From NCBI RefSeq assembly GCF_025143985.1, contig NZ_CP083564.1:2387001-2451000 (forward strand): a stretch of DNA of 64,000 nucleotides. The letters are read 5' to 3'. Within the stretch, counting starts at the first letter, position 1. Every line of letters begins with the position of its first letter. The position numbers and the translations under genes were made by a program. This DNA is from Sulfitobacter sp. W027. Its GTDB lineage: Bacteria; Pseudomonadota; Alphaproteobacteria; Rhodobacterales; Rhodobacteraceae. This document shows positions 9,132 to 18,430 of this stretch, piece after piece. A model generated the notes under the pieces. That model searched no databases and was not told where the DNA came from. It saw only the letters and a list, made by a program, of their open reading frames with translations.

Positions 9132-9758
9132 ATGGATTTTCAGATTTGGTTGGCGTTCGTTGCGGCCTCGATCGCTCTTTTGCTCATTCCCGGGCCGACA
9201 GTATTGCTCGTTCTCAGCTATGCTATCTGCCAGGGGAAACGGGTCGCTATTGCGACGGTAGGCGGCGTGGCGCTTGGCGACTTCATTGCAATGTCAGCTT
9301 CGCTCGCTGGTCTGGGAGCTTTGGTTCTGGCGTCCGCCACACTCTTTACCGTTCTGAAATGGGTCGGGGCCTTATATCTCATTTATTTGGGCATTAAGCT
9401 CTTTCGAGGCGCATCTACCGCCTCCCTCGGCGATCTGGAAGAGTCATCTGAAACCAGCGCATTGAGCGTCTTTGGACATGTCACAGCTGTAACCGCCCTT
9501 AATCCAAAATCCATTGTTTTTTTCATCGCGTTCGTCCCACAATTCGTTGCCGTGGACAGCCCGCTCTTGCCTCAGTTTGCCATACTCGTCGTTACCTTCG
9601 TCGGTCTCGCTGCAATTAATGCACTTGCCTATGCGCTGCTAGCGGACAAGCTGCGGGCCAAAATCGCACGACCATCGGTGTTGGCTTGGTTTTCCCGTCT
9701 CGGCGGCACTGCCCTTATTGCAATGGGTGTCGCGACGGCTGCATTCAAACGAGTGTAA
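9132..9758 (+). CDS. LysE/RhtB-family amino-acid exporter
   Basis: A 208-residue inner-membrane protein with six predicted helices. The N-terminal LLIPGPTVLLVLSYAICQGKR matches the PGP motif that marks the LysE/RhtB/CadD superfamily; GVALGDFIAMSASLAGLGAL and LNPKSIVFFIAFVPQF are further family segments. Members export amino acids or analogues such as homoserine lactones; the substrate is unknown here. GGAAAGG lies before the ATG. Codon use is less GC-rich at third positions than in neighbouring cmk and metK, and the gene stands alone between two conserved units, which may indicate acquisition. Confidence 0.9.
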   Translation: MDFQIWLAFVAASIALLLIPGPTVLLVLSYAICQGKRVAIATVGGVALGDFIAMSASLAGLGALVLASATLFTVLKWVGALYLIYLGIKLFRGASTASLGDLEESSETSALSVFGHVTAVTALNPKSIVFFIAFVPQFVAVDSPLLPQFAILVVTFVGLAAINALAYALLADKLRAKIARPSVLAWFSRLGGTALIAMGVATAAFKRV

Positions 9759-9805
9759 TGAACCTCATCTAAGGTCGGATTTGTCCACCCGTTCGCCCTC
9801 AAGCC

Positions 9806-9833
9806 AAGCGCCCGAAGATATCTTCAGGCGCTT
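9806..9833. terminator. hairpin between lysE-type gene and metK
   Basis: Arms AAGCGCC and GGCGCTT (9806-9812, 9827-9833) flank a perfect 12-base palindrome GAAGATATCTTC. It lies between converging genes, so a terminator role is likely, but there is no clear T run on either side. Confidence 0.45.
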
Positions 9834-9922
9834 AGCTGGACATAGTATCATCCCTACAAGGAGTCCGGCCAAGGGTTGCACCACGCTCCGCAACGGCCTA
9901 GGGCGCAACCGTCCCGTTATCT

Positions 9923-11104
9923 CTACACTGCCGCCTTCAGCTGATCGACCAGATCACGGCGCTCCCAGCTAAAACCGCCATCCGCATCCGGCGCCCGGCC
10001 AAAGTGGCCATAGGCCGCGGTGCGCTGGTAGATCGGTTTGTTCAGTTGCAGATGCTCACGGATGCCGCGCGGGGTCAGATCGATAATCTGGCGGATCGCC
10101 TTTTCAATCGCCGCGTCATGCACATCACCGGTGCCGTGGGTGTCGCAATAGATCGACAGAGGCTCGCTCACGCCAATCGCATAGCTAAGCTGGATGGTGC
10201 ATTTTTGCGCCATCCCCGCCGCCACGACGTTCTTTGCCAGATAGCGCGCCACATAAGCCGCTGAGCGGTCCACTTTTGTCGGGTCTTTGCCCGAAAACGC
10301 ACCGCCGCCGTGCGGGGCCGCGCCGCCATAGGTGTCTACGATGATCTTGCGGCCCGTAAGGCCCGCGTCGCCATCCGGCCCGCCGATGACGAAAACCCCG
10401 GTGGGGTTCACGTGCCAAACGGTCTCATCGTCGATCCACCCTTCAGGTAGGACTTCGCGGATGTAGGGCTCGACGATGTCGCGGATGTCGGCGCTGGTCT
10501 GGCGCTCGCTTTCGTGCTGGGTCGACAGCACGATGGAACTGACCCCTACGGGTTTGCCATTCTCATAGCGTACCGACAGCTGGCTCTTGGCGTCGGGCCG
10601 CAGGGTCGGCTCGGTGCCATTCTTGCGGACCTCGGCGAGACGGCGCAGCACCGCGTGGGCGTAGTGGATCGGTGCGGGCATCAGCTCAGGCGTCTCGTCG
10701 GTAGCAAAACCAAACATGATCCCTTGGTCGCCTGCGCCCTCTTCCTTGCCGTCAGCCGCGTCGACACCTTGGGCGATATGCGCCGACTGCGGGTGCAGCA
10801 GATTGGTGATCTCACACGTCGCGTGGTGGAACTCTTCCTGCTCATAACCGATGTCTTTGATGCAGGCGCGGGCGATGTCTTCGACCTTGCTAAGATACTC
10901 GTCAAGCTTGGTCTTGTTGGCCAGGCCGACCTCCCCGCCGATCACGACGCGGTTGGTGGTGGCAAAGGTCTCGGCGGCGACCCGTGCTTCGGGTTCCTCG
11001 CTGATGAAAGCGTCGAGGATGGCGTCGGAAATCCGGTCGCAGACCTTATCCGGGTGCCCCTCGGAAACGGATTCCGAAGTGAAAGTATAGTTCTGACGGG
11101 ACAT
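9923..11104 (-). CDS. metK: S-adenosylmethionine synthase
   Basis: MetK makes S-adenosylmethionine from methionine and ATP. The 393-residue protein shows the N-terminal [16 protein letters not shown] motif (ATP and metal site), the [16 protein letters not shown] motif, and the [16 protein letters not shown] loop with K+ and phosphate ligands. The ATG at 11104 is preceded by GGAG at six bases; a TTG four codons upstream is rejected because it lies inside the ribosome-binding site. That site is also part of a predicted SAM/SAH riboswitch, so translation should fall when SAM accumulates. Confidence 0.97.
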   Translation of the reverse strand: MSRQNYTFTSESVSEGHPDKVCDRISDAILDAFISEEPEARVAAETFATTNRVVIGGEVGLANKTKLDEYLSKVEDIARACIKDIGYEQEEFHHATCEITNLLHPQSAHIAQGVDAADGKEEGAGDQGIMFGFATDETPELMPAPIHYAHAVLRRLAEVRKNGTEPTLRPDAKSQLSVRYENGKPVGVSSIVLSTQHESERQTSADIRDIVEPYIREVLPEGWIDDETVWHVNPTGVFVIGGPDGDAGLTGRKIIVDTYGGAAPHGGGAFSGKDPTKVDRSAAYVARYLAKNVVAAGMAQKCTIQLSYAIGVSEPLSIYCDTHGTGDVHDAAIEKAIRQIIDLTPRGIREHLQLNKPIYQRTAAYGHFGRAPDADGGFSWERRDLVDQLKAAV

Positions 11105-11108
11105 GTAG

Positions 11109-11153
11109 TGCTCCAATAAAAATTACGCACCACGTCAGGAAGCCGTTGTGATG
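11109..11153 (-). promoter_or_regulatory. SAM/SAH riboswitch in the metK leader
   Basis: On the minus strand the leader reads CATCAC-AACGGCTTCCTGAC-GTGGTG, then an A+T-rich linker, then ATTGGAGCA. The first and last hexamers pair (one G-U) as stem P1. The loop AACGGCUUCCUGRCG and the downstream AUUGGAGCA agree with my memory of the published SAM/SAH riboswitch consensus, which is restricted to Rhodobacterales metK leaders. CUUCC in the loop can pair with GGAG, the ribosome-binding site, forming the pseudoknot that hides it. The GGAG lies six bases before the metK ATG, the expected geometry for translational control. Confidence 0.9.
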
Positions 11154-11188
11154 CTCTGCCATCGGCTTAGACAACCGCTGGTGGATGG

Positions 11189-12688
11189 TCAATCGGCATT
11201 CCCGGGCCTGCGGCGGCGGGCCACAGCAAGCCCCGCAAGACAGAGCGTAATGAGCACAGTAAGCGGCAAATCTCCGCTGCGGCTATAGAGTGTGGGCGGC
11301 AGTGGTGCGGGCAGTGGCGCGTCGATAAACCCTTCGGTGTTCAATGTCAGTGATGCGGTCACCCGTCCCTGCGGGTCGATCATCGCCGAGATACCGGTAT
11401 TGGCCGCACGGGCCATAGGCAGCCCCTGCTCAATCGCGCGCATCCGCGCTTGGGCCAGATGCTGGCGCGGGCCTGCGGCCTTGCCGAACCACGCGTCATT
11501 GGTGACCTGCATCAAGAACGCAGGCCGCACCGGGGCGGCGTTCACGTCATGAGCAAAGACGGCCTCATAGCAGATCAGCGGCAATGCGGAGCCGAGCGGC
11601 CCCAGATCCAAAACCTGCGCGCCCGGTCCGCTGGAAAAACCGTTGCCCTCCTGCGCGGCGAGCCCGTGGATCCCGAAACGCGCCATCAGATCGCCCATGG
11701 GCATATATTCCCCAAAGGGCACGAGGTGATGTTTGTCATAAAGCTGATCGACAGCGCCATTGGCATCCAACACCACCAGCGAATTGTAATAGCGCATGTT
11801 AGACCGGCGCTGCACACCCAGCACCACCGGAACGTCAGAAGCCGCACCGATGTCGGCCAGCGCACTGCCCGCCATATCCAACGCCCATGGGATCGCGGTT
11901 TCGGGCCAGATCACCAGATCGGGCGCTAGGCTCTCGTCTTTTGGCGCGGCGGCGGTGTAATCCAGTTGCCGTGTGAAAAAGAATTCGAATGTGTCCGCGT
12001 TCCATTTCTGCCGCTGCGTCGCATTGGGCTGGACCAAGCGCACCACCTGATCGGTCAACACCGCAGGCGGCGTTTGCGGCGGCAACAGCAGGAGCAGAAC
12101 GGTCGACAGCGCCAATGTCCCCTGCCCCAAACGCAGCGCCAAAGGCCCCCGCAGCAACAGGATCGCGGCGATGGCAAAGAGCCAGAGGTTCAGCGCATAG
12201 GGGCCAACCCAAGCCAAACCCTGACCGGCCATCACGCCGACCAGCGCCTGCGCGGGCATAGCCCATGGAAAGCCGGTAAAAATATAGGCACGCAGCAGCT
12301 CTACCGCAGCCCAAGTCAACGCAAGTGCGAGTCCGCGCTTCGGCGCGATCCAACGGGCGAGGCCGAAGGCCAGCCCCCAGAACAGCGCCATGCCTGCCGC
12401 CAGCAAGATCAGCGCAAAGGGCGCCATCCAGCCATGACGCTCCACATCGACCATAAAGGGCGACACGATCCATTGCAGCGCGTGCAGGAAATAGCCAAAG
12501 CCAAAGCCCCAGCCCAACAGCGCCGCTCGAAATGGGCTGCCCGATTGGGCACGGTAAAACCAAAATGCCGCCACCAGCCCGGCAAAGAGCAAAAGCGGCA
12601 GTTCATAGGGCGCTTGCCCGAAGGCTGCGATGGCGCCGGCGATCGGAGCCAGCAACACCCGGCCCCGCATCGCCAGCTGCTGCATCAT
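11189..12688 (-). CDS. lnt: apolipoprotein N-acyltransferase
   Basis: Lnt adds the third acyl chain to the N-terminal cysteine of lipoproteins at the periplasmic face of the inner membrane. The 499-residue protein has about six N-terminal transmembrane helices (residues ~10-200) followed by a nitrilase-like domain. The catalytic triad is visible: the glutamate in VIWPETAIPW, a lysine in YDKHHLVPFGEYMP, and the cysteine in PLICYEAVF. A last helix near residue 475 anchors the C terminus. Its ATG overlaps the corC stop by four bases. The window's lipoproteins (15272-15595 and the SleB-type hydrolase) are potential substrates. Confidence 0.95.
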   Translation of the reverse strand: MMQQLAMRGRVLLAPIAGAIAAFGQAPYELPLLLFAGLVAAFWFYRAQSGSPFRAALLGWGFGFGYFLHALQWIVSPFMVDVERHGWMAPFALILLAAGMALFWGLAFGLARWIAPKRGLALALTWAAVELLRAYIFTGFPWAMPAQALVGVMAGQGLAWVGPYALNLWLFAIAAILLLRGPLALRLGQGTLALSTVLLLLLPPQTPPAVLTDQVVRLVQPNATQRQKWNADTFEFFFTRQLDYTAAAPKDESLAPDLVIWPETAIPWALDMAGSALADIGAASDVPVVLGVQRRSNMRYYNSLVVLDANGAVDQLYDKHHLVPFGEYMPMGDLMARFGIHGLAAQEGNGFSSGPGAQVLDLGPLGSALPLICYEAVFAHDVNAAPVRPAFLMQVTNDAWFGKAAGPRQHLAQARMRAIEQGLPMARAANTGISAMIDPQGRVTASLTLNTEGFIDAPLPAPLPPTLYSRSGDLPLTVLITLCLAGLAVARRRRPGNAD

Positions 12689-13587
12689 CCCCCGGCCCCT
12701 TGGGTGCGGACCCGTAAGCGTTTGATGCGACGCGGATCGGCGTCGATTACCTCAAACTCAGGGCCGTCGGGGTGCAAAACCACCTCGCCGCGCGCCGGAA
12801 CCCGGCCCGACAGCATGAAGACCAACCCGCCAAGCGTGTCGATCTCCTCTTCATCCACCGTCTCATGGTCGGTCAACGAATGGCCAATCTCAGCCTCAAA
12901 ATCGCCCAGCGGTGTCTTGGCCAGCGCCAGATAGGTGCCGGGTTTTTCAACCGTCCAGTAGGTGCCCTCGTCAACGTCATGTTCGTCTTCGATTTCACCT
13001 ATGACCTGTTCGATCAGGTCTTCGATGGTGACCAGCCCATCAACACCACCATATTCATCGATCACCAAGGCCATATGCCGCCGCTCGGCCTGCATTTTGG
13101 TCAGCAGCACACCGATGGTCATAGACGGCGGCACATAGACCAAGGGACGCAGCATGGCGCGCAGATCGAACTTGGTGTTTTTACCGTTAAAACCGTGGTT
13201 TAGCGCGAGGTCTTTCAGGTGGACCATGCCCACGGGCGTGTCCAAGGTGCCGTCGTAAACCGGCAAGCGGGTCATCCCGCTTTCCTTGAATACCGCCACC
13301 AGCTCATCCAGCGTGGCGCTAACCGGCACGGCGGTAATATCCGCCTTGGGCACGGCCACGTCATCGACCCGCATTCGACGCAGGTTGATCATGCCATGGC
13401 CCGTGGGCCGCTCGGCCTCTGCCGATGCCTCGGGGGTGTCATCCTCGCTGTCCGATGGGCTCAGCGCCTCGAACACCCGAGAAAAGAAATTGCCGGTGCG
13501 CATCGCGCCATCGTCCGGCAGCTCGTGTCTGTCTTCATCCGCAAGCGCGCTCTGCGCCGCCTCAGATGATCCGTCTGTATCGCCCAT
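12685..13587 (-). CDS. corC: CorC/HlyC-family CBS-domain protein
   Basis: A 300-residue soluble protein with paired CBS domains (about residues 70-190; NPKAD-like VPKADITAVPVS and a second repeat ending in ALVIDEYGGVDGLVTIEDLIEQVIGEI) and a C-terminal CorC_HlyC domain that ends near RIKRLRV. Members modulate Mg2+/Co2+ efflux, and the group is often mis-named hemolysin. The ATG at 13587 was preferred over an upstream TTG at 13608 because GGGA precedes it and the protein then has normal length. It sits in the conserved phoH-ybeY-corC-lnt string, a widespread order in proteobacteria. Confidence 0.9.
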   Translation of the reverse strand: MGDTDGSSEAAQSALADEDRHELPDDGAMRTGNFFSRVFEALSPSDSEDDTPEASAEAERPTGHGMINLRRMRVDDVAVPKADITAVPVSATLDELVAVFKESGMTRLPVYDGTLDTPVGMVHLKDLALNHGFNGKNTKFDLRAMLRPLVYVPPSMTIGVLLTKMQAERRHMALVIDEYGGVDGLVTIEDLIEQVIGEIEDEHDVDEGTYWTVEKPGTYLALAKTPLGDFEAEIGHSLTDHETVDEEEIDTLGGLVFMLSGRVPARGEVVLHPDGPEFEVIDADPRRIKRLRVRTQGAGG

Positions 13588-13614
13588 TGGGTCCCGTCTG
13601 TGTTGCAAAGCCCC

Positions 13615-14130
13615 TTAAGGCCCATTTTCCTTATATGGGTCATCATAACCCATTTTGCCAAGTATTTCGCGCTCCAACCCTTCCATCAACGTCGCGTCGG
13701 GGTCATTTTCATGGTCATAGCCCAGAAGATGCAACAGCCCGTGTACAATCAGATGGGTTACATGCGCGGCCAGAGGCTTGTCTGCAGCTTTAGCTTCGGC
13801 GGCACAGGTCTCATAGGCCAAAGCGATGTCGCCCAGTTCGAGCATTCCGTCAATGCCGGAGGCGACAGGCAGCGGATCGCCGCCCGGGGTGACGGCACCC
13901 CGTTCCACTGCGGGCCAGCTCAGCACATTGGTCGCTCGCGCCTTGCCGCGAAAGTCTTCGTTCAGCGCGGCGATACGTGTGTCATCACAGGCCAGCAGGG
14001 TCATCTCCGCCGCCTCGGCATCAAGATCGAGGTGAGTTAAAGTGGCCTGTGCCGCCGCATGAGCGAGCGGTTCAAGGTCGACCGCGTTCCAGCGGTCGTC
14101 CTCAATCACGATGTCGAAGTCGTCCAGCAT
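13615..14130 (-). CDS. ybeY: endoribonuclease YbeY (rRNA maturation)
   Basis: YbeY is a zinc-dependent endoribonuclease that matures the 16S rRNA 3' end and takes part in ribosome quality control. The metal motif [11 protein letters not shown] near the C terminus matches H-G-x-L-H-L-x-G-Y-D-H exactly, and NVLSWPA fits the usual NVLSFP segment. The ATG at 14130 was chosen since it gives 171 residues and starts four bases after the phoH stop; two in-frame ATG/ATG-like codons upstream (14160, 14169) would place the start inside phoH. It belongs to the phoH-ybeY-corC-lnt operon. Confidence 0.92.
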   Translation of the reverse strand: MLDDFDIVIEDDRWNAVDLEPLAHAAAQATLTHLDLDAEAAEMTLLACDDTRIAALNEDFRGKARATNVLSWPAVERGAVTPGGDPLPVASGIDGMLELGDIALAYETCAAEAKAADKPLAAHVTHLIVHGLLHLLGYDHENDPDATLMEGLEREILGKMGYDDPYKENGP

Positions 14131-14134
14131 CACA

Positions 14135-15142
14135 TCAAGCGGCACCGCTATCCGCCTCATAAGCCTCAATAATCGCGGCCACGAGCGGGTGGCGCACCAC
14201 GTCTTTGGAGGTGAAGTAGTTAAAGCTGATGCTGGGGATCGTTTTCAGCAAACGCTCTGCATCCTGAAGCCCCGACTGCACCCCACGCGGCAGGTCGATC
14301 TGCGTCCGGTCGCCTGTAATGACCATGCGCGAGTTTTGGCCAAGACGTGTCAGGAACATTTTCATCTGCATCGACGTGGCGTTTTGCGCCTCATCCAGCA
14401 CGACGAAGGCATTCGACAGCGTCCGCCCCCTCATAAAGGCGAGCGGCGCGATCTCAATGCGCTTTTCTTCCAGCAGCTTCGCCAATTGCTTGCCCGGCAG
14501 GAAATCATTCAGCGCGTCATAGAGCGGCTGCATGTAGGGGTCGACCTTGTCCTTCATGTCACCGGGCAGATAGCCCAGCTTCTCGCCTGCCTCGACCGCG
14601 GGGCGCGACAGAATGATCCGGTCCACATGGCCGCCGATGAACATCGACACGCCCACCGCCACCGCCAAATAGGTCTTGCCGGTGCCCGCAGGGCCGATGC
14701 CAAAGGCCAATTCATTGTCGAACAGCGATTGCACATAAGCCTTCTGCGCATCGGTGCGCGGCTCCACCCGTTTCTTGCGGGTCTGGATTTCGATCGCGTC
14801 GCCCATCGGCATTTCCAACTGGTCGCCCTGACGCACGCCAGTGCCCGCGCTGGAATTGCCCATGCGCAACATGCCGTCCACATCCGCAGGCTCAACCGAG
14901 CGCCCGCTTTCTAGCCGCACATAAAGCGCGTTCAGCAGGCTTTCTGCTTTCTCGACGGCCTCGCCCTCACCTAAGATCTGCAGGTGATTGCCGCGCCGGA
15001 TGATCTGCACCTCGAGCGATTTCTCAATGGCGGCCAGATGCGCGTCATAGGCCCCGCAGAGGTCGATCAAAAGGCGGTTATCGGGAAACTCCACCACCCG
15101 TTCGGCCGCGGTTTCCGGTGTCATCAGATCAGTTGAAGGCAA
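14135..15142 (-). CDS. phoH: PhoH-family ATPase
   Basis: A 335-residue P-loop ATPase with the PhoH domain. Walker A is [13 protein letters not shown], the following [18 protein letters not shown] is the PhoH signature, and Walker B is FVVLDEAQN. An N-terminal KH-like segment (about residues 15-100) precedes it. PhoH proteins are implicated in RNA metabolism together with YbeY. The frame is open further upstream, but AAGGA lies eight bases before a TTG at 15142, so that TTG is the best start. An ATG six codons later (15124) has no ribosome-binding site. First gene of the phoH-ybeY-corC-lnt unit. Confidence 0.93.
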   Translation of the reverse strand: MPSTDLMTPETAAERVVEFPDNRLLIDLCGAYDAHLAAIEKSLEVQIIRRGNHLQILGEGEAVEKAESLLNALYVRLESGRSVEPADVDGMLRMGNSSAGTGVRQGDQLEMPMGDAIEIQTRKKRVEPRTDAQKAYVQSLFDNELAFGIGPAGTGKTYLAVAVGVSMFIGGHVDRIILSRPAVEAGEKLGYLPGDMKDKVDPYMQPLYDALNDFLPGKQLAKLLEEKRIEIAPLAFMRGRTLSNAFVVLDEAQNATSMQMKMFLTRLGQNSRMVITGDRTQIDLPRGVQSGLQDAERLLKTIPSISFNYFTSKDVVRHPLVAAIIEAYEADSGAA

Positions 15143-15271
15143 TGCGCGTATCCTTTGTGAAGCACTAAATATTGAGATAGTCAGGCAGGCAGCATTTACC
15201 AACCCGTAATGACAAAAAGGGCCGAAGCGCAATGCGCTCCGGCCCGAGGTGTTTGATATGGCCCGCCAAGG

Positions 15272-15595
15272 TCAGTTCGGGTCTTTGATGTTGGAGCCGC
15301 CCTTGAAATCTCCGACCGTATGGGTTGGAGGGGCCACGCCCGAACAGACCGGCTTGCCGAATTTATCCAGCCGTGCCGACAGATAGCCCTCGACCCCGTC
15401 GTCGATGATCCAGTGGTCGCAGCCGTTGGGATCGACCCAGATGCCCGCCTGAAGCTGGCTCAAATGCTTTTTGTCGATGCCCCGGTCAAAGGTCTTGTCC
15501 GAAGGGTAACCCCGGCCCAAACCGCCTTCGTAATCGGTACAGGCTGACAGGCCGACGGCGCAGGCGGTGACCATGAGAAGTTTCGTCTTAATCAC
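15272..15595 (-). CDS. small lipoprotein with a GC-H-W cysteine motif domain
   Basis: A 107-residue putative lipoprotein. The GTG at 15595 is chosen because GGGA lies nine bases upstream; the much longer open frame is antisense to the next gene's codons and is not real. A signal peptide ends in the lipobox LSAC, placing the lipid-modified cysteine at residue 19. The mature part holds IWVDPNGCDHW, DDGVEGY, and GKPVC, a spacing shared exactly with the OmpA-type protein encoded just upstream. Two cysteines could form a disulphide. No named family is recognised. It follows the OmpA-type gene by 13 bases, so the two form an operon. Confidence 0.8.
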   Translation of the reverse strand: MIKTKLLMVTACAVGLSACTDYEGGLGRGYPSDKTFDRGIDKKHLSQLQAGIWVDPNGCDHWIIDDGVEGYLSARLDKFGKPVCSGVAPPTHTVGDFKGGSNIKDPN

Positions 15596-15608
15596 TTTTT
15601 CGGTCCCT

Positions 15609-16184
15609 TCAGCGGATGCAGATAATTTCGACACGGCGGTTTTTGGCCATGTTCGCAGCGGAATTGTTCGGCGCAGCAGGCATCCGTTCGCCATAGCCAC
15701 GCACATCAGCGATACGCGCTCCAACCTGATTGGCGACATGCGCCACGGCATTGGCGCGATTGTAGGAAAGACGCATGTTATAGGCGTCCGAGGCACGGCT
15801 GTCGGTATGGCCGGTGATGATGTAGGACACCGCACCGGTCGACTGGAAGAAATTCGCCAAACGCGCACGGCCCTGAGCGGAGATATTGTATTTGTCGGTG
15901 GCAAAGAACTGGTCCGCCTCCATCACACCGCAGACATCTCCCCGGCGGCAGACCGGAATGCCCTGACGGGTCGTATGTGGGGTCATATACCCTTCGGCCC
16001 CGTCATCCATGACCCAATGCTCACAGCCATCGGGGTCAACCCAGATGGTTGGCGTGTAAACGCCCTTGTCGCGGCCCTGTTGCGAGCGTGTCTGCGCATC
16101 GGCCGAAGTGCTGACCACAGTGAGCGCAGCTGCCATCGTCAGGCAGGCCGCGGCGCGCAGTGCTTTGGAAATAGTGGGTCCCAC
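15609..16184 (-). CDS. OmpA-family peptidoglycan-binding protein
   Basis: A 191-residue secreted protein. The GTG at 16184 has AAGGA eight bases upstream and gives a clean signal peptide ending in ADA; a TTG ten codons upstream is less likely. After the signal comes a short domain, IWVDPDGCEHW with DDGAEGY and GIPVC (about residues 47-80), shared with the downstream lipoprotein. The C-terminal half (about residues 90-191) is an OmpA-like domain: TGHTDSRASDAYNMRLSYNRA carries the conserved Asp and Arg that bind diaminopimelate in peptidoglycan. It has no beta-barrel, so it is likely periplasmic and wall-bound. Confidence 0.85.
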   Translation of the reverse strand: MGPTISKALRAAACLTMAAALTVVSTSADAQTRSQQGRDKGVYTPTIWVDPDGCEHWVMDDGAEGYMTPHTTRQGIPVCRRGDVCGVMEADQFFATDKYNISAQGRARLANFFQSTGAVSYIITGHTDSRASDAYNMRLSYNRANAVAHVANQVGARIADVRGYGERMPAAPNNSAANMAKNRRVEIICIR

Positions 16185-16601
16185 AGCTTTTGTCCTTATT
16201 CTAATTTCTGGCAAATGCGGCCCCTCCCCGGACCCGCGTCTACATAATATACGGTTAGGTTAGGTAAAATTCCGCCTGCTGTGAAGCTGTGAAATCAACA
16301 TTTTGTGGCTAAGAGCGTTCGAGTTACAACGAATCTATCGTCACAGTCGTACAGAGATGGTGGTCGAAGCCGATGTGCTGGCCTGCGCATCCAAACGCCC
16401 AAACCGCCGATTGAACAGCACTCTGGCGACAATCCCCCGCAAGCCCCTGAGATTGTCCTCCCTCGCCTGACAGTGCCTTCGAATCTTCTTGAAATACACA
16501 CGCTTGGGCCTAAGCCTCTATTCATCGGATCGCGAGGGTGGGACTTCGCGCGGCTTTGCCGATCTTGAACGACGCTGCAATGATATTTGGGGGACCAACT
16601 C
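16185..16601. other. 417-base non-coding region between divergent secreted-protein genes
   Basis: No gene is supported. An 87-codon plus-strand ORF (16305-16568) has no family resemblance and no ribosome-binding site. The stretch 16235-16275 is A+T-rich with a GGTTAGGTTAGG tandem and probably contains the promoter of the OmpA-type gene. The rest shows nothing I can name. Confidence 0.5.
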
Positions 16602-16946
16602 ATGATGAAAACAATACTCGCCACCGCCGTCACTGGCCTGCTTGCAATGCCCGCTTTTGCCGGAGGGGTAAAATACGCCTATCACAACCAAGGCACGGCA
16701 CATCCTACAGGCAACGTGATCCACGTCAGCTGCTACCGCGGTCCGTGGAAAGACGTGATCTGGGACCGGCCAAACTCGGTCTTCGTGGATAGCCTCGTGG
16801 CCGTGGGCTACGATTTCTCGACCGCCCATGCGGTCGCCGAGCGTGTTTGCCGGGATCACACGCTGGTGGGTAACCCCGAGGGGCTGAAAGCGACGATGAC
16901 ACGGATCTTTGCGGATGCCGCGTCGCACCGCAAGCACAACTACTGA
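16602..16946 (+). CDS. small secreted protein of unknown function
   Basis: A 114-residue protein with a clear signal peptide (cleavage after PAFA, about residue 20). The mature part, about 94 residues, has two cysteines (in HVSCYRGPW and AERVCRDH) that may form a disulphide and is rich in His and aromatic residues. GGGGGA lies about seven bases before the ATG at 16602, and a second ATG follows at once. I do not recognise the family. It stands alone with a strong hairpin downstream, so it is probably monocistronic. Confidence 0.7.
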   Translation: MMKTILATAVTGLLAMPAFAGGVKYAYHNQGTAHPTGNVIHVSCYRGPWKDVIWDRPNSVFVDSLVAVGYDFSTAHAVAERVCRDHTLVGNPEGLKATMTRIFADAASHRKHNY

Positions 16947-16955
16947 TAAGCGCAA

Positions 16956-16977
16956 GGGTGCGCGGCAACGCGCACCC
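16956..16977. terminator. GNRA-capped hairpin between the small secreted-protein gene and miaB
   Basis: A perfect 9-bp GC-rich stem, GGGTGCGCG with CGCGCACCC, closes a GCAA tetraloop ten bases after the upstream stop codon and before the end of miaB. No T run follows, so it may act as a terminator or 3' stabiliser. Confidence 0.6.
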
Positions 16978-17003
16978 GGCAAGCTCCGGGCCAGAACTGA
17001 CCG

Positions 17004-18308
17004 TCAGACCTGAACAGCAGCCAATGAGTTCGTTTTGGCCTCTGTCACCCGTACGCGCTGGATATCACCAATCGCCGCCGTGCAGTTCTCAATATGCACT
17101 GCATGCAGATACTCTGACTTGCCGAGCATCTGACCGGGCAAGCGGCCCTTCTTCTCAACCAGAACCGACACCTCGCGCCCCACCATCGACTGCTGGATTT
17201 CGCGTTGGTGCTGGGTGATCAATCCTTGCAGCCGTTGCAGCCGGTCGTCGGCCACGGCTGGATCGACCAGCGGACGCTCTGCCGCAGGCGTGCCGGGGCG
17301 GGTGGAGTATTTGAACGAATAGGCATAGCCGTAGCGCACCTGCCGGACGAGCTCCATCGTGGCCTCAAAATCGGCATCGCTTTCCTCGGGGAAGCCGACG
17401 ATAAAATCGCCCGATAGCACGATGTCAGGCCGCGCTTCGCGGATGCGTTCCAGCAGTTTAAGATAGCTTTCGGCGGTATGGCTGCGGTTCATCCGTTTCA
17501 GGATATGATCGCTGCCGGACTGCACCGGCAAGTGCAGGTAAGGCATCAGTTCGGGCACCTCACCATGCGCCGCGATCAGATCGTCACCCATGTCGTTAGG
17601 GTGGCTGGTGGTGTAGCGAATACGTTCCAGCCCGTCGATCTTGGCGAGCGCGCGGATCAGACCGGCCAGCGTCATGCCACCGTGGTAGGCGTTCACGTTC
17701 TGGCCCAGCAAAGTGACTTCGCGCACGCCGCGCTCGACCAGATCGCGGGCCTCCTCCAACACCTTTTCGGCGGGGCGGGAAACTTCGGCCCCGCGGGTAT
17801 AGGGCACAACGCAGAAGGCGCAGAACTTGTCGCAGCCCTCTTGCACGGTCAGGAAAGCCGCGGGGGCGCGTTTCGCTTTGGGACGGCTCTTGAGGTGGTC
17901 GAATTTGTCTTCCGCCGGGAAATCGGTGTCCAGCGCGCTTTGCCCGCTGCGCACCTTCGCTTCCATTTCTGGCAGACGGTGATAGCTTTGCGGGCCAACC
18001 ACCAGATCGACGGCGGGCTGACGGCGCATGATCTCTTCGCCCTCGGCCTGCGCCACGCAGCCCGCCACACCGATCTTCAGATCGGGCCGCGCGTCTTTCA
18101 ACGGCTTCAGACGGCCCAGTTCGGAATAAACCTTCTCCGCCGCTTTCTCGCGGATGTGGCAGGTGTTAAGCAGGATCATATCCGCATCATCGGCCCGGTC
18201 GGTCGTGACATAGCCCTGACCGCCCAGGCTTTCGGCCATGCGTTCGCTGTCATAGACGTTCATCTGGCAACCATAGGTCTTGATGAACAGCTTTTTCGGT
18301 TGTGTCAT
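17004..18308 (-). CDS. miaB: tRNA-2-methylthio-N6-dimethylallyladenosine synthase
   Basis: MiaB is a radical-SAM methylthiotransferase that adds the 2-methylthio group to i6A37 of tRNAs reading UNN codons. The 434-residue protein has the N-terminal UPF0004 domain with its cluster cysteines ([24 protein letters not shown]), the radical-SAM motif CDKFCAFC (C-x3-C-x2-C), and a C-terminal TRAM domain (about residues 370-430). The ATG at 18308 places the start directly before [17 protein letters not shown], as in relatives; the frame extending to 18410 has no ribosome-binding site. It is divergent from the next gene. Confidence 0.96.
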   Translation of the reverse strand: MTQPKKLFIKTYGCQMNVYDSERMAESLGGQGYVTTDRADDADMILLNTCHIREKAAEKVYSELGRLKPLKDARPDLKIGVAGCVAQAEGEEIMRRQPAVDLVVGPQSYHRLPEMEAKVRSGQSALDTDFPAEDKFDHLKSRPKAKRAPAAFLTVQEGCDKFCAFCVVPYTRGAEVSRPAEKVLEEARDLVERGVREVTLLGQNVNAYHGGMTLAGLIRALAKIDGLERIRYTTSHPNDMGDDLIAAHGEVPELMPYLHLPVQSGSDHILKRMNRSHTAESYLKLLERIREARPDIVLSGDFIVGFPEESDADFEATMELVRQVRYGYAYSFKYSTRPGTPAAERPLVDPAVADDRLQRLQGLITQHQREIQQSMVGREVSVLVEKKGRLPGQMLGKSEYLHAVHIENCTAAIGDIQRVRVTEAKTNSLAAVQV

Positions 18309-18430
18309 GGCGGGCATCCAAGGGCTTTGGCAGATTTTGGGTAGATGGCGTCGTCTAGCAGTGGCAGCCGCGTCTTGCAATGGACCCGGAATTGACCGAC
18401 CTTGCGCCACGGAAATTCCAGCGGGGGCCT

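Noticed and set aside
16475..16500. tRNA T-loop-like TTCGAATC
   Set aside because: No cloverleaf can be folded around it; acceptor and anticodon stems are missing. No tRNA was found anywhere in the window.
16305..16568. 87-codon plus-strand ORF in the 417-base gap
   Set aside because: No ribosome-binding site, no family resemblance and mixed codon use.
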